This document shows, one piece after another, positions 48,625-62,369 of a stretch of DNA of 64,000 nt (positions are counted from its first letter, which is position 1; every line of letters starts with the position of its first letter). Origin of the DNA: Dioscorea cayenensis subsp. rotundata (lineage: Eukaryota > Streptophyta > Magnoliopsida > Dioscoreales > Dioscoreaceae); the NCBI RefSeq assembly GCF_009730915.1, contig NC_052475.1, positions 30,999,016-31,063,015 of the forward strand. The letters are read 5' to 3'. Both the position numbers and the translations under genes were made by a program. A model generated the notes under the pieces. It was not told the origin of the DNA, made no database searches, and saw only the letters and a list, made by a program, of their open reading frames with translations.

Positions 48625-50767
48625 TCTTCTTTGTGGCATTCAATAATATAACTATTCATTTGTAATCTGTTTCTCAAATAATCTTTATAAATTGACTCTA
48701 TTATGAACTGGATGAATATCATTGATGTGAGAAAGGGACAGCAAAGCAGTAATAAAGAGGACACATGGAATAGAAGAAAGAAGAAGACAAATAGTGTTTC
48801 AAAAGCTGTGAATGGGCGTTACCACAAATGTGCAGTTGGATTTCATCTCCTCCTCAACGCCCAAAAGTTGCATTTATTTTGAAAGCTCTGGCAAGAGACA
48901 GGAGCAAGTGTCCATGCTTCCTCTTAGTACTAAAAAAAAAACTTAGCACTAAACAACAAACTTAAATACCCATTAATAATCCATTAATAAAATTCTTGCA
49001 TGATGGTGATCATATCTAAACATCTAATTACTTCATTTGTGGTGATGAAAGTTCAGTGCTTGATGTTATGCCTCAATAATCATCAACACACATGCACATA
49101 AACAACATATATATAATATAAATAAATATATTTGTATATAGTGCAAGAATATCATGTTAATTACAGCGTCAAACTTGCTAAGCATGCAGAGTAGAGCTGG
49201 TCCACTCATTCAATTTCTCCATATCCCAATCTATATAAAGATCTGATCTGCTTTGCTTGACCAGAAAATTATAGACACATTTGATACATTAACAAAAGCA
49301 TGCTCTTAATTAATTTGAGAACCACAAGCTCTACTTTATCAAGCATTACAAGAATTTAGATGTAGGCAAATAATCAGAGTGTGTTCCCCATCTCATGCGT
49401 AATATAATGGCAAGTGAATAAACCAGAGATATCAAGCAATTAGTTGTCATTTCAAGGGAGCAAGAAAGGGACCATGATAGACAAGCATTTAAATCAGCAC
49501 GTTCCCAACTTAATTATGGAAAACTCATGCATTTTGGTTGGGCATGCAAAGGAGGACTGAAAGATAGGGAATAAATGATGTTTCTTGGTCATTTGAGCCA
49601 AGTTTTCACTCTTGTAATGAATTCATCTTCCTTGATGTTTTTTGCTGTGGAGTTGCAGAGACCTTCCAAATAACTTTGGAAAGTACATAAACAACAGTAG
49701 CATTGTGCTCATTTATATCTCTTATTTATGAATTAAGACTTTCAATGATATGTGTATGAATCACACAACCACAAGTTGATAAAAGACAGTTGCCGACGAA
49801 ACAATGTCCTAGTGCGTGCAAGACAAGAAAAAGAATAAGGCACCGACGATGACATTTTATCTGCACTCCAGTTACTCCAGAGTCCAGTGTGTTAAATCTG
49901 ATTAAATCTCAAGGAATAGTGAAACAAATATATTCAAATCAATCAAGAAGGCAACAAGAACAAAGATATCACAATAACACACAATAGACATGCATATCTT
50001 TATTCGAAGTAATACAATAGACATTATTACTCTACCATCAGTCACTTTTTTATTTACAATTACAGTTAGCATTTGCACTTTCAATTTATCATTTTGGATT
50101 TGCTAAACATGTTTGTTCTTATGTTATCACACTCTGACACACTAAATAATACAAAGATGAGGAGGAAACAGAGTATCAAGACAAAGATTATACAAAAATA
50201 ACGCACAAATTTATAATTAATGATATTTAGAAACATGTACTGTTTTGACAAATATTGTGAATAATGAACTTTTAATTAAAAGGGAAATACTTGAAGGCAA
50301 AGGCACATCTTTAGACCCATTTATTATGCCTATCTCTCTCAGTCCCCCATGGAACACCTCATCTTTCACCATCCTTTGTGGAGGGATAGTCCCCACTGCT
50401 TCCTATTTAATGTCCTATCTCAATCTCACGGATGGCAGTTCCCAATTAAACTCTTTAGTTCAAGAAACAAAATTTTTAATTAATTTTTGGCATGTTTCTA
50501 AAATGTACTTAATGCTAATACTAATTAATTATTTGATCTCTTTTAATCAAATATTAATGCAACTCTTTTTCTAAGAGAAATTTGTAATTTAATTGGCCAT
50601 TAAAACTAGTGTTATTATTGTCCACTGGCCCATTTCTTCTTAATGCTTCTAAAAAGTTCTCTTACTACCAAGACTACTACTATAAGGGGTGGTTTGGTCA
50701 ATTCAGTAGATAGCACCTCCACTCAAAATTAATGCTAAAATATCCCATATTTAATTTTGTGGTTTTC

Positions 50768-50806
<39 letters not shown>

Positions 50807-50924
50807 TAACTATATTTTGATTTTCACATGACTCCTAGAAAAATTTTTGCCCATATATTCATTCCTTCGGTTGAGCAAACGATGGTACAGTTGTAAATAT
50901 TATCCAATTATTTTTTGTTATTTT
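48625..50924. other. Intergenic region
   Basis: No gene is supported. A TATA-like CTATATAAAGATC lies near 49230, and a (TA)n tract at 50771-50804. Confidence 0.45.
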
Positions 50925-51390
50925 CTTGTATATCTCTAAAAATTCACTTTGCATCACCTCTTAATAGAACTAACTGCCATTTATGTCCCTAAAATTTAAT
51001 TTGTTTGAATGTATACCCCTCTACCCCATGCACAACATTTAAATGTATTATTACATATTTAATGATAAAAACTCCTGTGCATATATAATCATAAAAATTT
51101 CTAATAATGATTAAGCCAATATTTTTTGCATGAAAAATTTATATTAATTTTATTAATTACATCCAAATAAAAATTAATATTACTAAAGTAGTTTAAGAAT
51201 TTAAATAAAAGTGTAATTTATTATTATAAAAAATCAATATTTACATAATTTATAATATATTTTAATAATGTATATAGAATAGAAGGGTATATAAACAAAT
51301 AAATTGAATTATCAAGGTATACATGTCATTGAGTTTGACTAAAAACCATACACTCAATTAGGCAAATTTTCAGGGTAAACAAGGCAAAAA
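50925..51390. mobile_element. MITE-like element with long imperfect inverted ends
   Basis: The left arm (AACTAACTGCCATTTATGTC and on through GTATACCCCTCTAC) and the reverse complement of the right arm (AACTCAATGACATGTATACC and on through ATATACCCTTCTAT) align imperfectly over about 60-100 bp. The core is AT-rich and non-coding. It is probably an old foldback or Mutator-like MITE. Target duplication was not found. Confidence 0.45.
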
Positions 51391-51732
51391 AAAAAACCTT
51401 AATTTTTCTAACAATAAGAAATTTTAAATCAAATATGGATCAAGCATCTTTCAGAAGCTACCCCATTAGATTTCAGGTACTAACTAATAGCATCCAGGTT
51501 TCTATAACACCAGGGAAGATTTTCAAGAAGTTATATCTGCAATCAAGAAGCAAAAAATAAATAAATTAATTAAATGAAAAAATGTAAAATTTCAGGGTCC
51601 TATATGCAAAAAAACCTTTGCCTATAGAAGCAGAGAGAGCACAAGGCTGAGTGCCTACTCTCCCTCTCTCTCTCTCTCCAACTGTGTCACTCTATTTATC
51701 CACCACAATCCTCCTTCCTTTCTCCATCTTGC

Positions 51733-51786
51733 ATGCCATGTTGCTCTCACAGAAGCAGCAGGAGTGGTCATAGAAAACAAAAGTAG
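51733..51786 (+). promoter_or_regulatory. Possible uORFs in the MYB leader
   Basis: Two overlapping short frames lie just before the MYB start. ATG at 51733 gives MPCCSHRSSRSGHRKQK and stops at 51786, 6 nt before the main ATG. ATG at 51738 stops at 51773. They would reduce MYB translation if the mRNA starts upstream, as the CT-rich leader at about 51659-51680 suggests. Confidence 0.4.
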
Positions 51787-51792
51787 TGAGAA

Positions 51793-52939
51793 ATGGGAAG
51801 ATCTCCATGCTGTGAGAAAGTGGGTCTCAAGAAAGGACCCTGGACGCCGGAGGAAGACCAGAAGCTGCTTGCCTACATTGAGAAGCACGGCCATGGAAGC
51901 TGGCGTGCATTGCCTATCAAAGCCGGTGAGTTCATGCTATCATATATTGATATATATATATATATATATAATTGTTCATACTTCTGCTTGCTAATGTGCA
52001 GGACTTCAAAGGTGTGGCAAGAGCTGCAGACTCAGATGGACCAACTATCTCAGACCAGATATCAAGAGAGGCAAATTTAACTTACAAGAAGAGCACACTA
52101 TCATCCAACTCCATGCTCTTCTTGGCAATAGGTAGTTACTAGTCAGTCATTCTTGTATTCTTTTTGCTGTTCTAATTATATTGCATTTACTCTAGTATTA
52201 ATGATCATAAAATCATTTTTTTCCCAGGTGGTCTGCTATTGCAACACACCTTCCTAAGAGAACCGACAATGAGATCAAGAACTACTGGAACACACATCTG
52301 AAGAAGAGGCTGGCCAAGATGGGAATTGATCCAGTGACTCACAAGCCTAAGAGTGATACACTTGGGAGTCAGTCCAAGAGCGCCGCAAGTCTCAGTCACA
52401 TGGCTCAGTGGGAGAGTGCTCGTCTCGAAGCTGAGGCAAGACTCGCCCGGGAATCCAAGTTTCGGTCTGTTTCCACCTCCTTGCACCATCACAACTCGCT
52501 GTCTCTGGGCTCAACCTCCTCGTCTTCGTCATCCTGCTCCTCCTCAGCCACTCCTCTAGATCATGATGTTCTCCAAGCCTGGACGTTCTCCGGGGTGGGA
52601 CTTATAGACGATAACCATTCCACAATTTGCCACAACATGGAAAGTGAGGAGGTCGAATGGAAATGCTTATTTGGAAAGCCCCGGCAGATGGACAACTTCA
52701 CCAGTTTAGTCATTTCTGTGGATTCATCCAATGTCGGAACTGTGTCTTCTGATGCAGGGGATGAACTCGACATAGTCGGGTTCACTGGCATGTTGCTGGA
52801 TAACTCGTCAGACAATGCTGAGGAACGCAGCAGCTGTGCTGAGGAAGACGAAGAGAGCAAGAGATATTGGGACAGCATTCTCAACTTGGTAAACTCAGAT
52901 TCTCCTTCCGACACACCACAGCTGCCTCCACTGTTCTAG
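51793..52939 (+). CDS. R2R3-MYB transcription factor, subgroup 9 (MYB16/MYB106, MIXTA-like), 3 exons
   Basis: Exons: 51793-51925, 52002-52131, 52228-52939; 324 residues. The R2 repeat has tryptophans at 17, 37 and 57, and R3 has F70, W89 and W108 in the usual spacing. The intron positions are the standard two of plant R2R3-MYBs. [18 protein letters not shown] (147-164) is the subgroup 9 signature of MYB16, MYB106 and snapdragon MIXTA. The C-terminal part has serine runs, acidic stretches ([13 protein letters not shown]) and ends in [20 protein letters not shown]. Relatives control epidermal cell shape, trichomes and cuticle formation in the nucleus. Intron 1 contains a (TA)n tract. No defect is seen. 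Confidence 0.96.
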
Positions 52940-55000
52940 ATCAATTAATTTGTTTTATTATTATTTTACTGCAGAGGTTGGATTTGGATTTTACTGCTGA
53001 GATACTTTCAGTTATATTTGAATTGTCTTCCACTCAATGAATCCTCAGTAAAATTGTCATCCTGTGTTTTCTAGGAACTAACCCATCAGAGAAAGATGGA
53101 AAGTTGTTTCTCTTTTGCTTCAAGTAAGTCAAAATGCCGGTAAACTTATTAGAAGGCAGGATGGGTCAACACCAATGTAATTCAGGATGACTGCAGTGTT
53201 TGTTTTCACACAGACATGGTAGGTGCAAGTGTAGTCATCTCCCACATCAACCATTAATGACGCCTGGGCCAGTATCAATTAGAGCACCCACTCTAGAATA
53301 TATATATCACTGATTTAATAAATTAAGGAGTAAAATTAAATCGATTCTTCTTCCTCCACTTGCACTGTAATAATCACACTGTCCCCAAAGGATAATTAAC
53401 AAGTAGCAAGCAGGTCCACTGGGAAAAAAAGGAACCACAAGTTTGGCAGTATGCTAAAGGCCATGGCCCCATAAGACTGTTGCCAGTCACCATCGCCTTA
53501 ATAACTAATGACGCAGTTCTTCCATCTGTGCCTCTAACCAATCTATTCATTGAAGGCAACGGCTGGCCATTTAATTTTCCCTTGACAGAAGCCAAGCCCA
53601 TTCATGATCAGAGACTAGTCCTTATTAACTGATGCGTCGAACCATAACATACTAAAGTAAATGTAAAACCTATATGGTTGTTATTTACCATATGGAACAA
53701 GCATACTAGTTTAATAACAGTCAAAACAGTAGCTGAAAGCATTGTTTTCAGTAAAGAAAATCCAATGCTCTCAGCTTAAATAATAGGTATGGTTTTCTGT
53801 TAACAAATGAGAAAGGTAGGTTGATGATCCTATGGATTTGACCAATAAAGTAAATTAAGATCGCATGTAAATGTCAACCATAACAATGTCATTGACATAG
53901 GCACAAGGAAAATAAGATGCCATCCCCTGACAAAGGAGTGCCAAAAGTAGCTGAATGTAAAATCTATAGGACAGAAACGGCTCACAGATAAGATCTCACA
54001 TTTTAGTGAGGTTACTTTTTGAATGAATCAAACTCTTTAATTTTTCACAATCAGACAGTTGCTAGGCTTCAAATTAGGCAGAAAATACAATATTATCATG
54101 AATGGCAAAGTTCAGAATTTTTAAAGAGAAAATATGGCTGAAATTCATAATAGAAAGTGCAAACATGTATCTTTTTTTTTCCAACTATTTTTGGTACTCA
54201 TCACTTGGATAACCAGATAACAATGATTTTTCAAATGTTGATCAGCATGGTTTTACGGTGATGATTTAGTGTCCAGTTTGTGTTTTAGGCATTAGGCAGT
54301 GAACCCTCAGTTCCCAAACATCAGGGGAAAAAAAAATTCACTACTTGCTAGTAGTAACACTCCTTTGTATGTCACATGCAATCCCAGTTAGTTGCAAACC
54401 ACACAAAAATTTTGGTTTTCCACTTGGTGTCAAAGCTTTTATTTCCATGACCCATCACATGCTTAAGATTTCAACACCACCTAAAGCTTCTCATTGGCCT
54501 CCAGAGGTTTATTAGCCTGGCAGAAGAAGTTGTAATAATATTGAAAGGCACTGAAGTTTGGATCTGGCAAGCTACTGTGGAGTAGAGATTTCTGAAAGTA
54601 TTTAAATTTTCTATGTGATAAGACTTTAATCTCTGGATAATGTATGCCCCTAAAAGCTATGCAAACAGGACTGGAAAGACAAGATCATCCAAAATTTAAA
54701 ACCACTCGCCAAAAAAGGACTGTCAGTTAACCACAGGAGTAAAGTGAAAGTGACAAAATCTTCTTAATCCATCAACAGTTCACTCAGTGTTTAGACTGTC
54801 AGAGATGCTATTGAGGAATGCTTTTAATAAGACTACATTCTCAGAAAAATAGGCCAGCTCATCACTATTCTGATGCAATTTATTGAATTATGCAATGCTT
54901 GCAAGCAATAGAAAGATGCATATTATGATGTATTTGTTATAAAAGCTAACAAAGTCATTTCATACAAAAGTTAGGATAAAAAAAAAGTTCATGGAAAGAA
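52940..55000. other. Intergenic region between MYB and COX16
   Basis: About 2 kb with the MYB 3' UTR at the left. No coding exon or RNA gene is recognised. Confidence 0.5.
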
Positions 55001-55556
55001 TTACTTAGTGTTTGCATTCCCTTCATTTGGTTTAGGAATCTTCTTGTACTCGTAGTTGTATATGTCAACCCTCTCTTGTAAAACCTGCAGAACAAAAGCC
55101 ACTAAGCCCATACACAAAAAACTCTATTTTCTTTAGTCCGTTGCATATTCATAAAAAGAGAATACCTTGAGCTCTTCCTCCAAAGAGAACTTTTTCGGTT
55201 TGTACCCTTCCATAGGTCCTGTTCTTGACAATGCTTTTGTTGATTCAAGCAACTCCCACTCAAGATCATCTTTCTCCTTACTCACTTCTTTACTGAAGTT
55301 AAAAGAGCCATTCCATCCCATAAGAACCAGTGCAACTAATAATAGCAAAACAAGAAAAGAAAAATACTCACCCGCCTTGAATGAGATGGGCAAGCCCAAC
55401 TGATCCTAAAACTGTGAGGGAAATAAGCGGAAGACCATACCGAAGAAACGGGTATTTCCTACCCCATCTTTTAAACTGCGCAGCTGAGCTCAAAATCTTA
55501 GCAGGAGAATCCCCATTATCAACCTTCTGAGCCAAATTCACCTTTCTATCTGTCAT
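55001..55556 (-). CDS. COX16: Cytochrome c oxidase assembly protein COX16 homolog, 3 coding exons
   Basis: Exons, 5' to 3' on minus: 55556-55372, 55292-55166, 55084-55001; 131 residues. [20 protein letters not shown] leads into a single transmembrane helix (about 45-60). Then come [36 protein letters not shown] and [16 protein letters not shown], all matching the COX16 family. COX16 is an inner mitochondrial membrane factor that helps assemble complex IV through the COX2 copper-centre module. Length agrees with plant homologs. An acceptor-like TTGACAG just before the ATG and a donor-like GTACGA near 55996 suggest a 5' UTR intron of about 420 bp, with the 5' exon near 55997-56070. Confidence 0.93.
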
Positions 55557-57991
55557 CACTACTCCTAATTCTGTCAAACAAAGAAGAAACAAACAGTGAA
55601 GAAGATAACAACAACAAGAAACAAAAAGATAATTTTGCTTTCTTGCTCTAATTCTGGAAAAAGTAAATGAAAGTTTCCTAAAAGGCATTTCGTCAAACAC
55701 ATTGTGTGCAAGATGAACTGGCTATTTTTTCAACCAAAAAAAAAAAAAAAAAGATTAACTTGTTAACTATTCTTATCATGGATATACAATTAAAACCAAA
55801 TTAAAAAAAATTCAAATTCAATCAAGCCAGGGAGTTCTGAAAATTCCCAAAAAAAAAATGAAAAATGAAGACACTAAAAAGAGATTTAATGATAATAAAG
55901 CACCAATTTTTCTCATAGTAGAGAATCATCAATCATGTCAATCATGCAGTGAGATTAAGGAAGATGAAGAGGAGAGGAGGCTTAGTCGTTCGTACCCTTG
56001 ACCGCGAGACGTGTGAATCCGAGACAACACCGGTGACGGACGTGGTCTTCCCTCACAGCGTGATGGTTTAGTGCATTCAAATACCACTATTTTTACAAAT
56101 TTAATTTTTTTTTAATTATCTTTTAATAGTTATTTTTCTTGAGAAAAATATAAAGTTGGGACTTGGGAGAGGTTTTTACTTTTTAGAGATAAATTGGAGG
56201 AGTTTTTTGAAAAAAGAAATTTATTTTATATGATGCATGTTACTCCCTCTATTCTTTTTTTATTTGTTATATTTATTCAATTCATACGGATTACAAAAAA
56301 ATGATTAAAGTTAGTTGATTACTTATATTTTATTAAAAAATTCATTATTTTTTAAAATTACTATATTTAAAACTTCATTAAAGGGAGTAAATGTTTTAAT
56401 ATTTAGTTGATTATGATTTAATAAAAATTATATAAGTACATTAAATTAAAGAATAATTTAAAAAAATTATTTAATATTACAGAAAATTTTCAATATGACT
56501 AGTAAAAACATAACAAAAAAAATTCAAAATGTGAAAAGTAAAAAAAAAAAAAGGAAAGAGTGATTTTATGTATTTTATTTTAGAAACTTTTACGTATTTT
56601 CATTAAAAAAAATTTAATTGTTCTTGCATTTAACCTCACATGCTTTTATTACTTAACATATGCTATATATATTATGTAAAATTAAGATTTTTTTAGACAA
56701 ATATAATAAGTCATGTATCAAGGTATGCACGGGTTTTGGTCTCTTACTCTCGTAGGCACAGGGTCATAGGGGACCTGTGTCAATAGGCTAAAGCATTATT
56801 TGCATAAATATGATTTCCATTCATAAAATGATTGTTTATGCTTTTATTTTTTTAACTATAACAGTGAAATAATATTTTTAAAGTTTTATATATAGATAAA
56901 AAATATATATTTTATAGTGTTAAATTTATTTGTTTATCAAGATTTAATCTCAACACCCTTCGACTTTAGTGAAGTTAATTCAAACTGTGACATTTTTTTA
57001 TTGATAAAACAGACAAATCACATGTTAGAAGTTTGTTCTTAAGTAACATCTTTTCACATTTGTATTTAGACATACTTTATTTATGATTTTGTCTAAAATT
57101 AATTTATTTACATACCATTTTCCCCACCAATTATATGCTTTTAATTTAATAATTTACTGGATTTTTTTTAAGTTCAATAATTTTTTTCTTTGTAAATATT
57201 AACTGTTTAAAAAGTTTTTTTTTCTCTAGACAAAATAGTATTAAACTTTTATGGCTATATATATATATATATATTATATTTTTTTGATAAAATGTGAACA
57301 GGCTTTTTATTGTATCCCTACATAAAATTAGTATGTTGTAATTTTTTATTTTCTTCTATAATCTTTTTGGAGGCCTCAATCTCTATGAGGTTTCATCAAA
57401 CTGGAGGACTTAATGACACTGGCCTACTTAAAAATCTTGTTACACTCAAATGATATGTTTTTATTATATTCAAATTTATAAACTCTTGATTTATTAATAT
57501 AAGTGATAATTTAATATTTTCAAAGAGTTTTCACGTTCACCATCTCCTCAACACAACTGGAGTGTTGATATTTTATTTTATTTTTTAAAATTAAAACTCT
57601 TTTTTTTTTTTTACAATGAAGGTCTTAAACAGAAAGTTAATAATATTTTAAAAAAATAAACAGTAAATAATTTCAGTATTTTTTTTATTTTAATTTTTTA
57701 GATGAATGACAGGTAATAAAAGGCACGGGTAAATTTTTTAGTAGATCGTTAAACTTTTGCTCATTTTCACTTTGATTACCGAAATTCAATTTATATCAAT
57801 TTAATCATTCAACTTTAATTTAATTTCAACCGGTAATAAATATCTCCGTCCCAACTATAATTAAATTAAAAGCGGAGGGGTTTTCTGCAAACCACTCAAC
57901 TCGCTCAAATATCCATAAGAACCCCATTCGAGCTCGACCTTTCCCATTGTCCTCCTCTTCTTCCCACCTTATCTTCTTCTTCTTCTTCTTC
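55557..57991. other. Head-to-head intergenic region (COX16 and cp29)
   Basis: It holds the likely COX16 5' UTR intron and promoter at the left and the cp29 promoter at the right. The middle (about 56.1-57.8 kb) is very AT-rich with no gene. Confidence 0.5.
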
Positions 57992-60291
57992 ATGGCGGCG
58001 GCTTCCTCATCTCTCCATCTCCCTTCCATCTTTCCCAAAGCCCTCACCATCTCCTCCAGGGTCTCTGCTCTTCCTCTCTTCTCTCTGGTTTCCTCCAGAC
58101 CCGTCAAGGTTCTGCCTCTTGTTCTCCAATGTCCCAAGACCCGGCACATCGCTATCCCTAGGGTTGCGCTCTCGTCCGACTTCGAGGAGAAACTGGATGA
58201 GGACGCCGATGAGCAGGGCGGAGAGGTTGCCAGTTTCTCGCCGGAGCTTAAGCTATTTGTGGGTAACCTCCCCTTCACTGTTGACAGCTCAGAGCTTGCC
58301 GGCCTCTTTGAAAGCGTGGGCTCTGTCGAGATGGTCGAGGTGTCCTACTCTTTCATTCTCTCTTTCTCTCTTCATTTTTTGTCTTTTTTAGTAGCCGTTT
58401 AGGAATTGTGTCTCTCTAGCAGCATTCATTCACTGAGATTGCAAAGTTGGCTGCTTTTCCAGGTTATCTATGATAAGCTAACAGGGAAAAGCCGAGGGTT
58501 TGGATTTGTGACCATGTCCAGTGTTGGTGAAGTCGAAGCTGCGGAAAAGCAGTTTAATGGTTATGTGAGTATCTCTACTCAAAATTATTTCTGCTATGTT
58601 TGAGCGCTGTGGTTCAGATTTATTTTGCCTTCACATTTTATATAAAAAGGATTTAATTTGGTCTGGACTTGTTTATATTGTGATTTATTCAGCTTGAAGA
58701 GCTTAATTGTTTGTCAAATAAAGGTTTAGTTATCTTCCATTTGATATACATAACCAAATTGTTTGAGTACAACCTTGGAATTATCATGTTAATGCATGGT
58801 AATGTGTTATGTATTTGATGTTGCTTACTCATTTTTCTCTTCTTGGTATTTGATGTTTGTGTACAACGAATAGTATATGACCTGTTATTGGATGGCGAGC
58901 AGCTGTAAGCACATTATCAGTGATAGCTGATCTCTTTGTTGCCCTTGGCTTGGATAATTCAATTTTAACTGTTTGACTGCATCATCACGTGTAATTTTTG
59001 TTTGCTGTGCAACACATGTGCCTGCGGATTTGCATTTCTATTTTGTTTTTGTGTTGTGTTCTGTTGATAACAGAGTGTTGGCATATTATTGAAAATAGAT
59101 TGACATGGATAATCTGATTGCCCTTGGCCTCTTCAATTTCTGGTATAACATGATTTCCAATGTGATTCTTTCGAAGAAATCTTATCAGTTTCCTGCTTTT
59201 TTTAAAAAAAAATGAAATTTATTTTAAAATTAATATGGGGCATGTATTAGTTCTCTATAAAATAGGTAAATTTATCTCAATTAGATTGTTGAGCATGTAA
59301 TTTTCATATGCGACAGGAACTCGGGGGGAGACCATTGAGGGTGAGTGCAGGGCCACCTCCCCGTAAAGATGATTTCCCATCAAGAGGATCCCGGTCAATT
59401 TCTAGTTTCAATTCTCCTAACAAGGTTTATGTGGGTAACCTTTCATGGGGTGTTGACAAGTCAACTCTCGAGTCCCTGTTCAGTGAACAAGGAAAGGTGA
59501 TGGATGCAAGAGTGGTGTATTGTAGGGAGAGTGGTAGATCGAGAGGCTTTGGTTTTGTTACTTACAGCACTGCTGAGGAGGTCGACAATGCTATTTCGGC
59601 ACTTAATGGTTTTGTAAGTTACCTTCACTATCGTGTTTCATCAAACAGTCACCTATCCTTGCATCTTTACAAATATTGACACTTTGCCTTGTTTGCATTT
59701 TGAGTTTTCATCGGCAGAATAGTGAGCTATTTGACATATCTGATATCAGGCCAGATTAAGTGATATTGTCAAGTACCTTTTGACATTGTTGTATATGTCA
59801 ATTTATTCTGTGGCAGACATGTTGTGAATTCTTTTTTATGTTTCTTCATCAATATTTCCATCAATGTAAAGAAGCCTTAGATTCAGTTAATTACATCCAT
59901 GAGAGATACGGTAAGAAGCTCTACATTACAATATTTGCACTGATATGATGTTAGTGTAGGTTAAGCTAACACTCCAAAGAAATGGAACTGAGCCTCGTGT
60001 TATGCACTGATACTGTTCCCTTAGCATTCTCCAATGCCTTGGGGCTTCATGTCTACTTGTCTGCAGTCATATAATCATCCTTCAGATTGTCTGCTGTTAC
60101 TGTTTTCTAAGTTCTGTTCTATCCACTGTTGGGTGCTTTGTTCATTCAAATGTGATGAGCATACAAGTGATAACCCCCATGATGATAAATTGTTTTTCTT
60201 ATACTGGATTGCGGTCATTCTTTTGCAGGATCTTGATGGCAGAAATATTCGTGTAATGGTGGCAGAGGACAAGCCGAAACAGCAGTTTTGA
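57992..60291 (+). CDS. CP29: Chloroplast ribonucleoprotein, cp29 type (two RRMs), 4 exons
   Basis: Exons: 57992-58339, 58463-58564, 59317-59613, 60229-60291; 269 residues. The start [12 protein letters not shown] opens a Ser-rich chloroplast transit peptide of about 55-60 residues, then a short acidic segment ([10 protein letters not shown]). RRM1 has RNP2 LFVGNLPF (88-95) and RNP1 RGFGFVTM (127-134). RRM2 has VYVGNLSW (187-194) and RGFGFVTY (226-233). The linker is short and lacks the long Gly-rich stretch of classical cp29. Plant cpRNPs stabilise, process and help edit plastid mRNAs in the stroma. Introns fall within both RRMs. The C-terminus [20 protein letters not shown] completes RRM2. 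Confidence 0.95.
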
Positions 60292-61758
60292 TTGCTTGAT
60301 TTTCCCGTTTCCAGTTTTTATGGCCACAACGCAGTTTTGTCAGGTTTCATGGCAAGTGATGAATTTTTCTGCTGAATTATGGTCCTAGGAAGCCTTTCTT
60401 AGGAAGCTACTTCTGGATATAACTTTGGAACCGGATATGTTGCTGTGAGGTAAAAGTAAATGCTTTACTTGGTTTAGCTTAAACAGACTCCTTTTGCTGA
60501 TTGATTTTTCTGTTGCCCTTAGATTTCTGCTGTCAAATATTTTAAAGCATTTGACGTTACATTTTTCGTGTTTAATTTCTCAGTATGGCTGAATAATTTA
60601 GATTGAATTATTTTCATCACTTCAAAACATATTCAACTAATTAAAGATAATAAATCACATTCTATAAAATCAAACATAAATCATGCAGATTTTATGTCTG
60701 GGTGCATGTGAAATTATGCCTGTGTGCCTTTTTCAGCAGATTGACTAGCTATTAATTAAATTATTAGTCATTTTTTATCTGTTTAATCAACATTGTAAAC
60801 TATTATTTCTGCCATCAAGGTCCTGACAAAATTATTGTCACTATATAATGCATGTGAAAGTTGGGTTTGGGACCTTCATGGTAACTAATATTTCGCTTGT
60901 GAAATACAGTTCCAAACAAGCGGAAGCCATCACCAAATTATTGTCACTATATAACATGATTGATGGCATTAGGAACTACAATACAACATGCCATGCTTGT
61001 TGGTTTCTATCTTTATTGTTGGGTTTGGTGTGCCACTAAAATGATTATTGTCTGTCTACTCATGCATTAATAACAATAATAATAATAATAATAGCAGTAA
61101 CATACCTAATGATGTGAATATGAAATAACAGGAGAGATAATTGGTGATTTAGTAGTAATTCACAACAAAGTGCGTAGAGGGGTAAATGTTTGAAATTTTG
61201 CTCATGTAATATTGTTTATCATTATTAGAGGGTGTTAAGCCATCATAATTGGTGCAATCTTTTTTTTTTTATAATATTTATTTTTTTTTGTTAAAAAAAA
61301 AAGATATTGCGGTTTTCATCAAATGGTTTTGAAATCCCTACACGCTCGTGGTGGGTGGTGGGTGGTTTCATGGTTTTCTTTTTCTTTATGTTTTTCCCCC
61401 TTTGAAAGGGTTTTAAATGATCATTACATAACTATTGATGTGGAAGAAAATGATTTTATCACTCTTTGTTTTTTTGGTTTTTTTTTTTACTATGATTTAA
61501 ATTTTAAAGAAGTACATTAGTAATAAATAAAGTTTCTTTTGAAATATAAAGTGTATTTTATATCATAACCAATTATTTAGATTAGAGCTAATTATTCATT
61601 CTTCTTAGAACCTTTGTGTTCATACTTCGTGACCCGTTCATAATCATTACTTATTTGTTCAGTGGTTGGTTAGAGCCACTAGATGTTCATACTCATTCCT
61701 TAAGTGGTTCATTAGAGTCCCTAGTTGCCAGGTAGGCATATTTTAGGGACCACTTTAT
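60292..61758. other. Downstream spacer of cp29
   Basis: cp29 3' UTR, then AT-rich DNA. A short pair of repeated phrases (ATTATTGTCACTATATAA) occurs near 60831 and 60939. No gene. Confidence 0.45.
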
Positions 61759-62369
61759 TAGGGATGTTAATTGGTCCCGGTCCCGATGGGGTCGGGGAAT
61801 TTTTTTGGGGTCGGGGCCGGGGTCTAAAAAAAATTCCCCGCCCCGGCCCCAAAATACTAAATATTTAATTTAAATAATATATATATATTATGTTATAAAT
61901 ATCTAAATAAAAATTGAAAAAAACCTATATATATATTTATTTAATTAACAAATTATTAATAATTAAATGAACATTAGTATAAAAATTAAATAAAATTCTA
62001 AACTTATATTAACTATATTGTATTTTTAATTTTTTTTTAAAATTTGTAAATAATTTATTAGTGATTGTGTATTTTGATATTTTGTATTAGATCGTATTTA
62101 TAAATGGGTTTCTCAATTATTAAAATTTGTATGGTTTTTTTAACAAATATTTTATAAATTTTATTTTAATTAAAAATAATTTTTTAAATTTATTAATCGG
62201 GGCCAGGGAATCCCCGAACCTGAAAAACCCCCACGGGGACGGGGACGGGGACGGGAAAAAAAATTCTCCTTATTCGGGTTTGGGGCCGGATTCGGGGATG
62301 GGAGTTTCATTTCGGGATCAGGGCCGGGGAATGTATTCCCAGGTGAATCCCCGCCCGTTGACATCTCTA
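61759..62369. mobile_element. hAT-type MITE with 8-bp target duplication
   Basis: Terminal inverted repeats begin TAGGGATGTTAATTGG (left) and, reversed, TAGAGATGTCAACGGG (right). The same 8 bases, CACTTTAT, flank both ends (61751-61758 and 62370-62377). An 8-bp duplication with TAG(A/G)G ends is the hallmark of the hAT superfamily. Inside, GC-rich GGTCGGGG/GGGGACGGGGAC runs flank an AT-rich core of about 340 bp with no transposase. It is a 611-bp non-autonomous element. The intact duplication indicates a relatively recent insertion. Confidence 0.88.
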
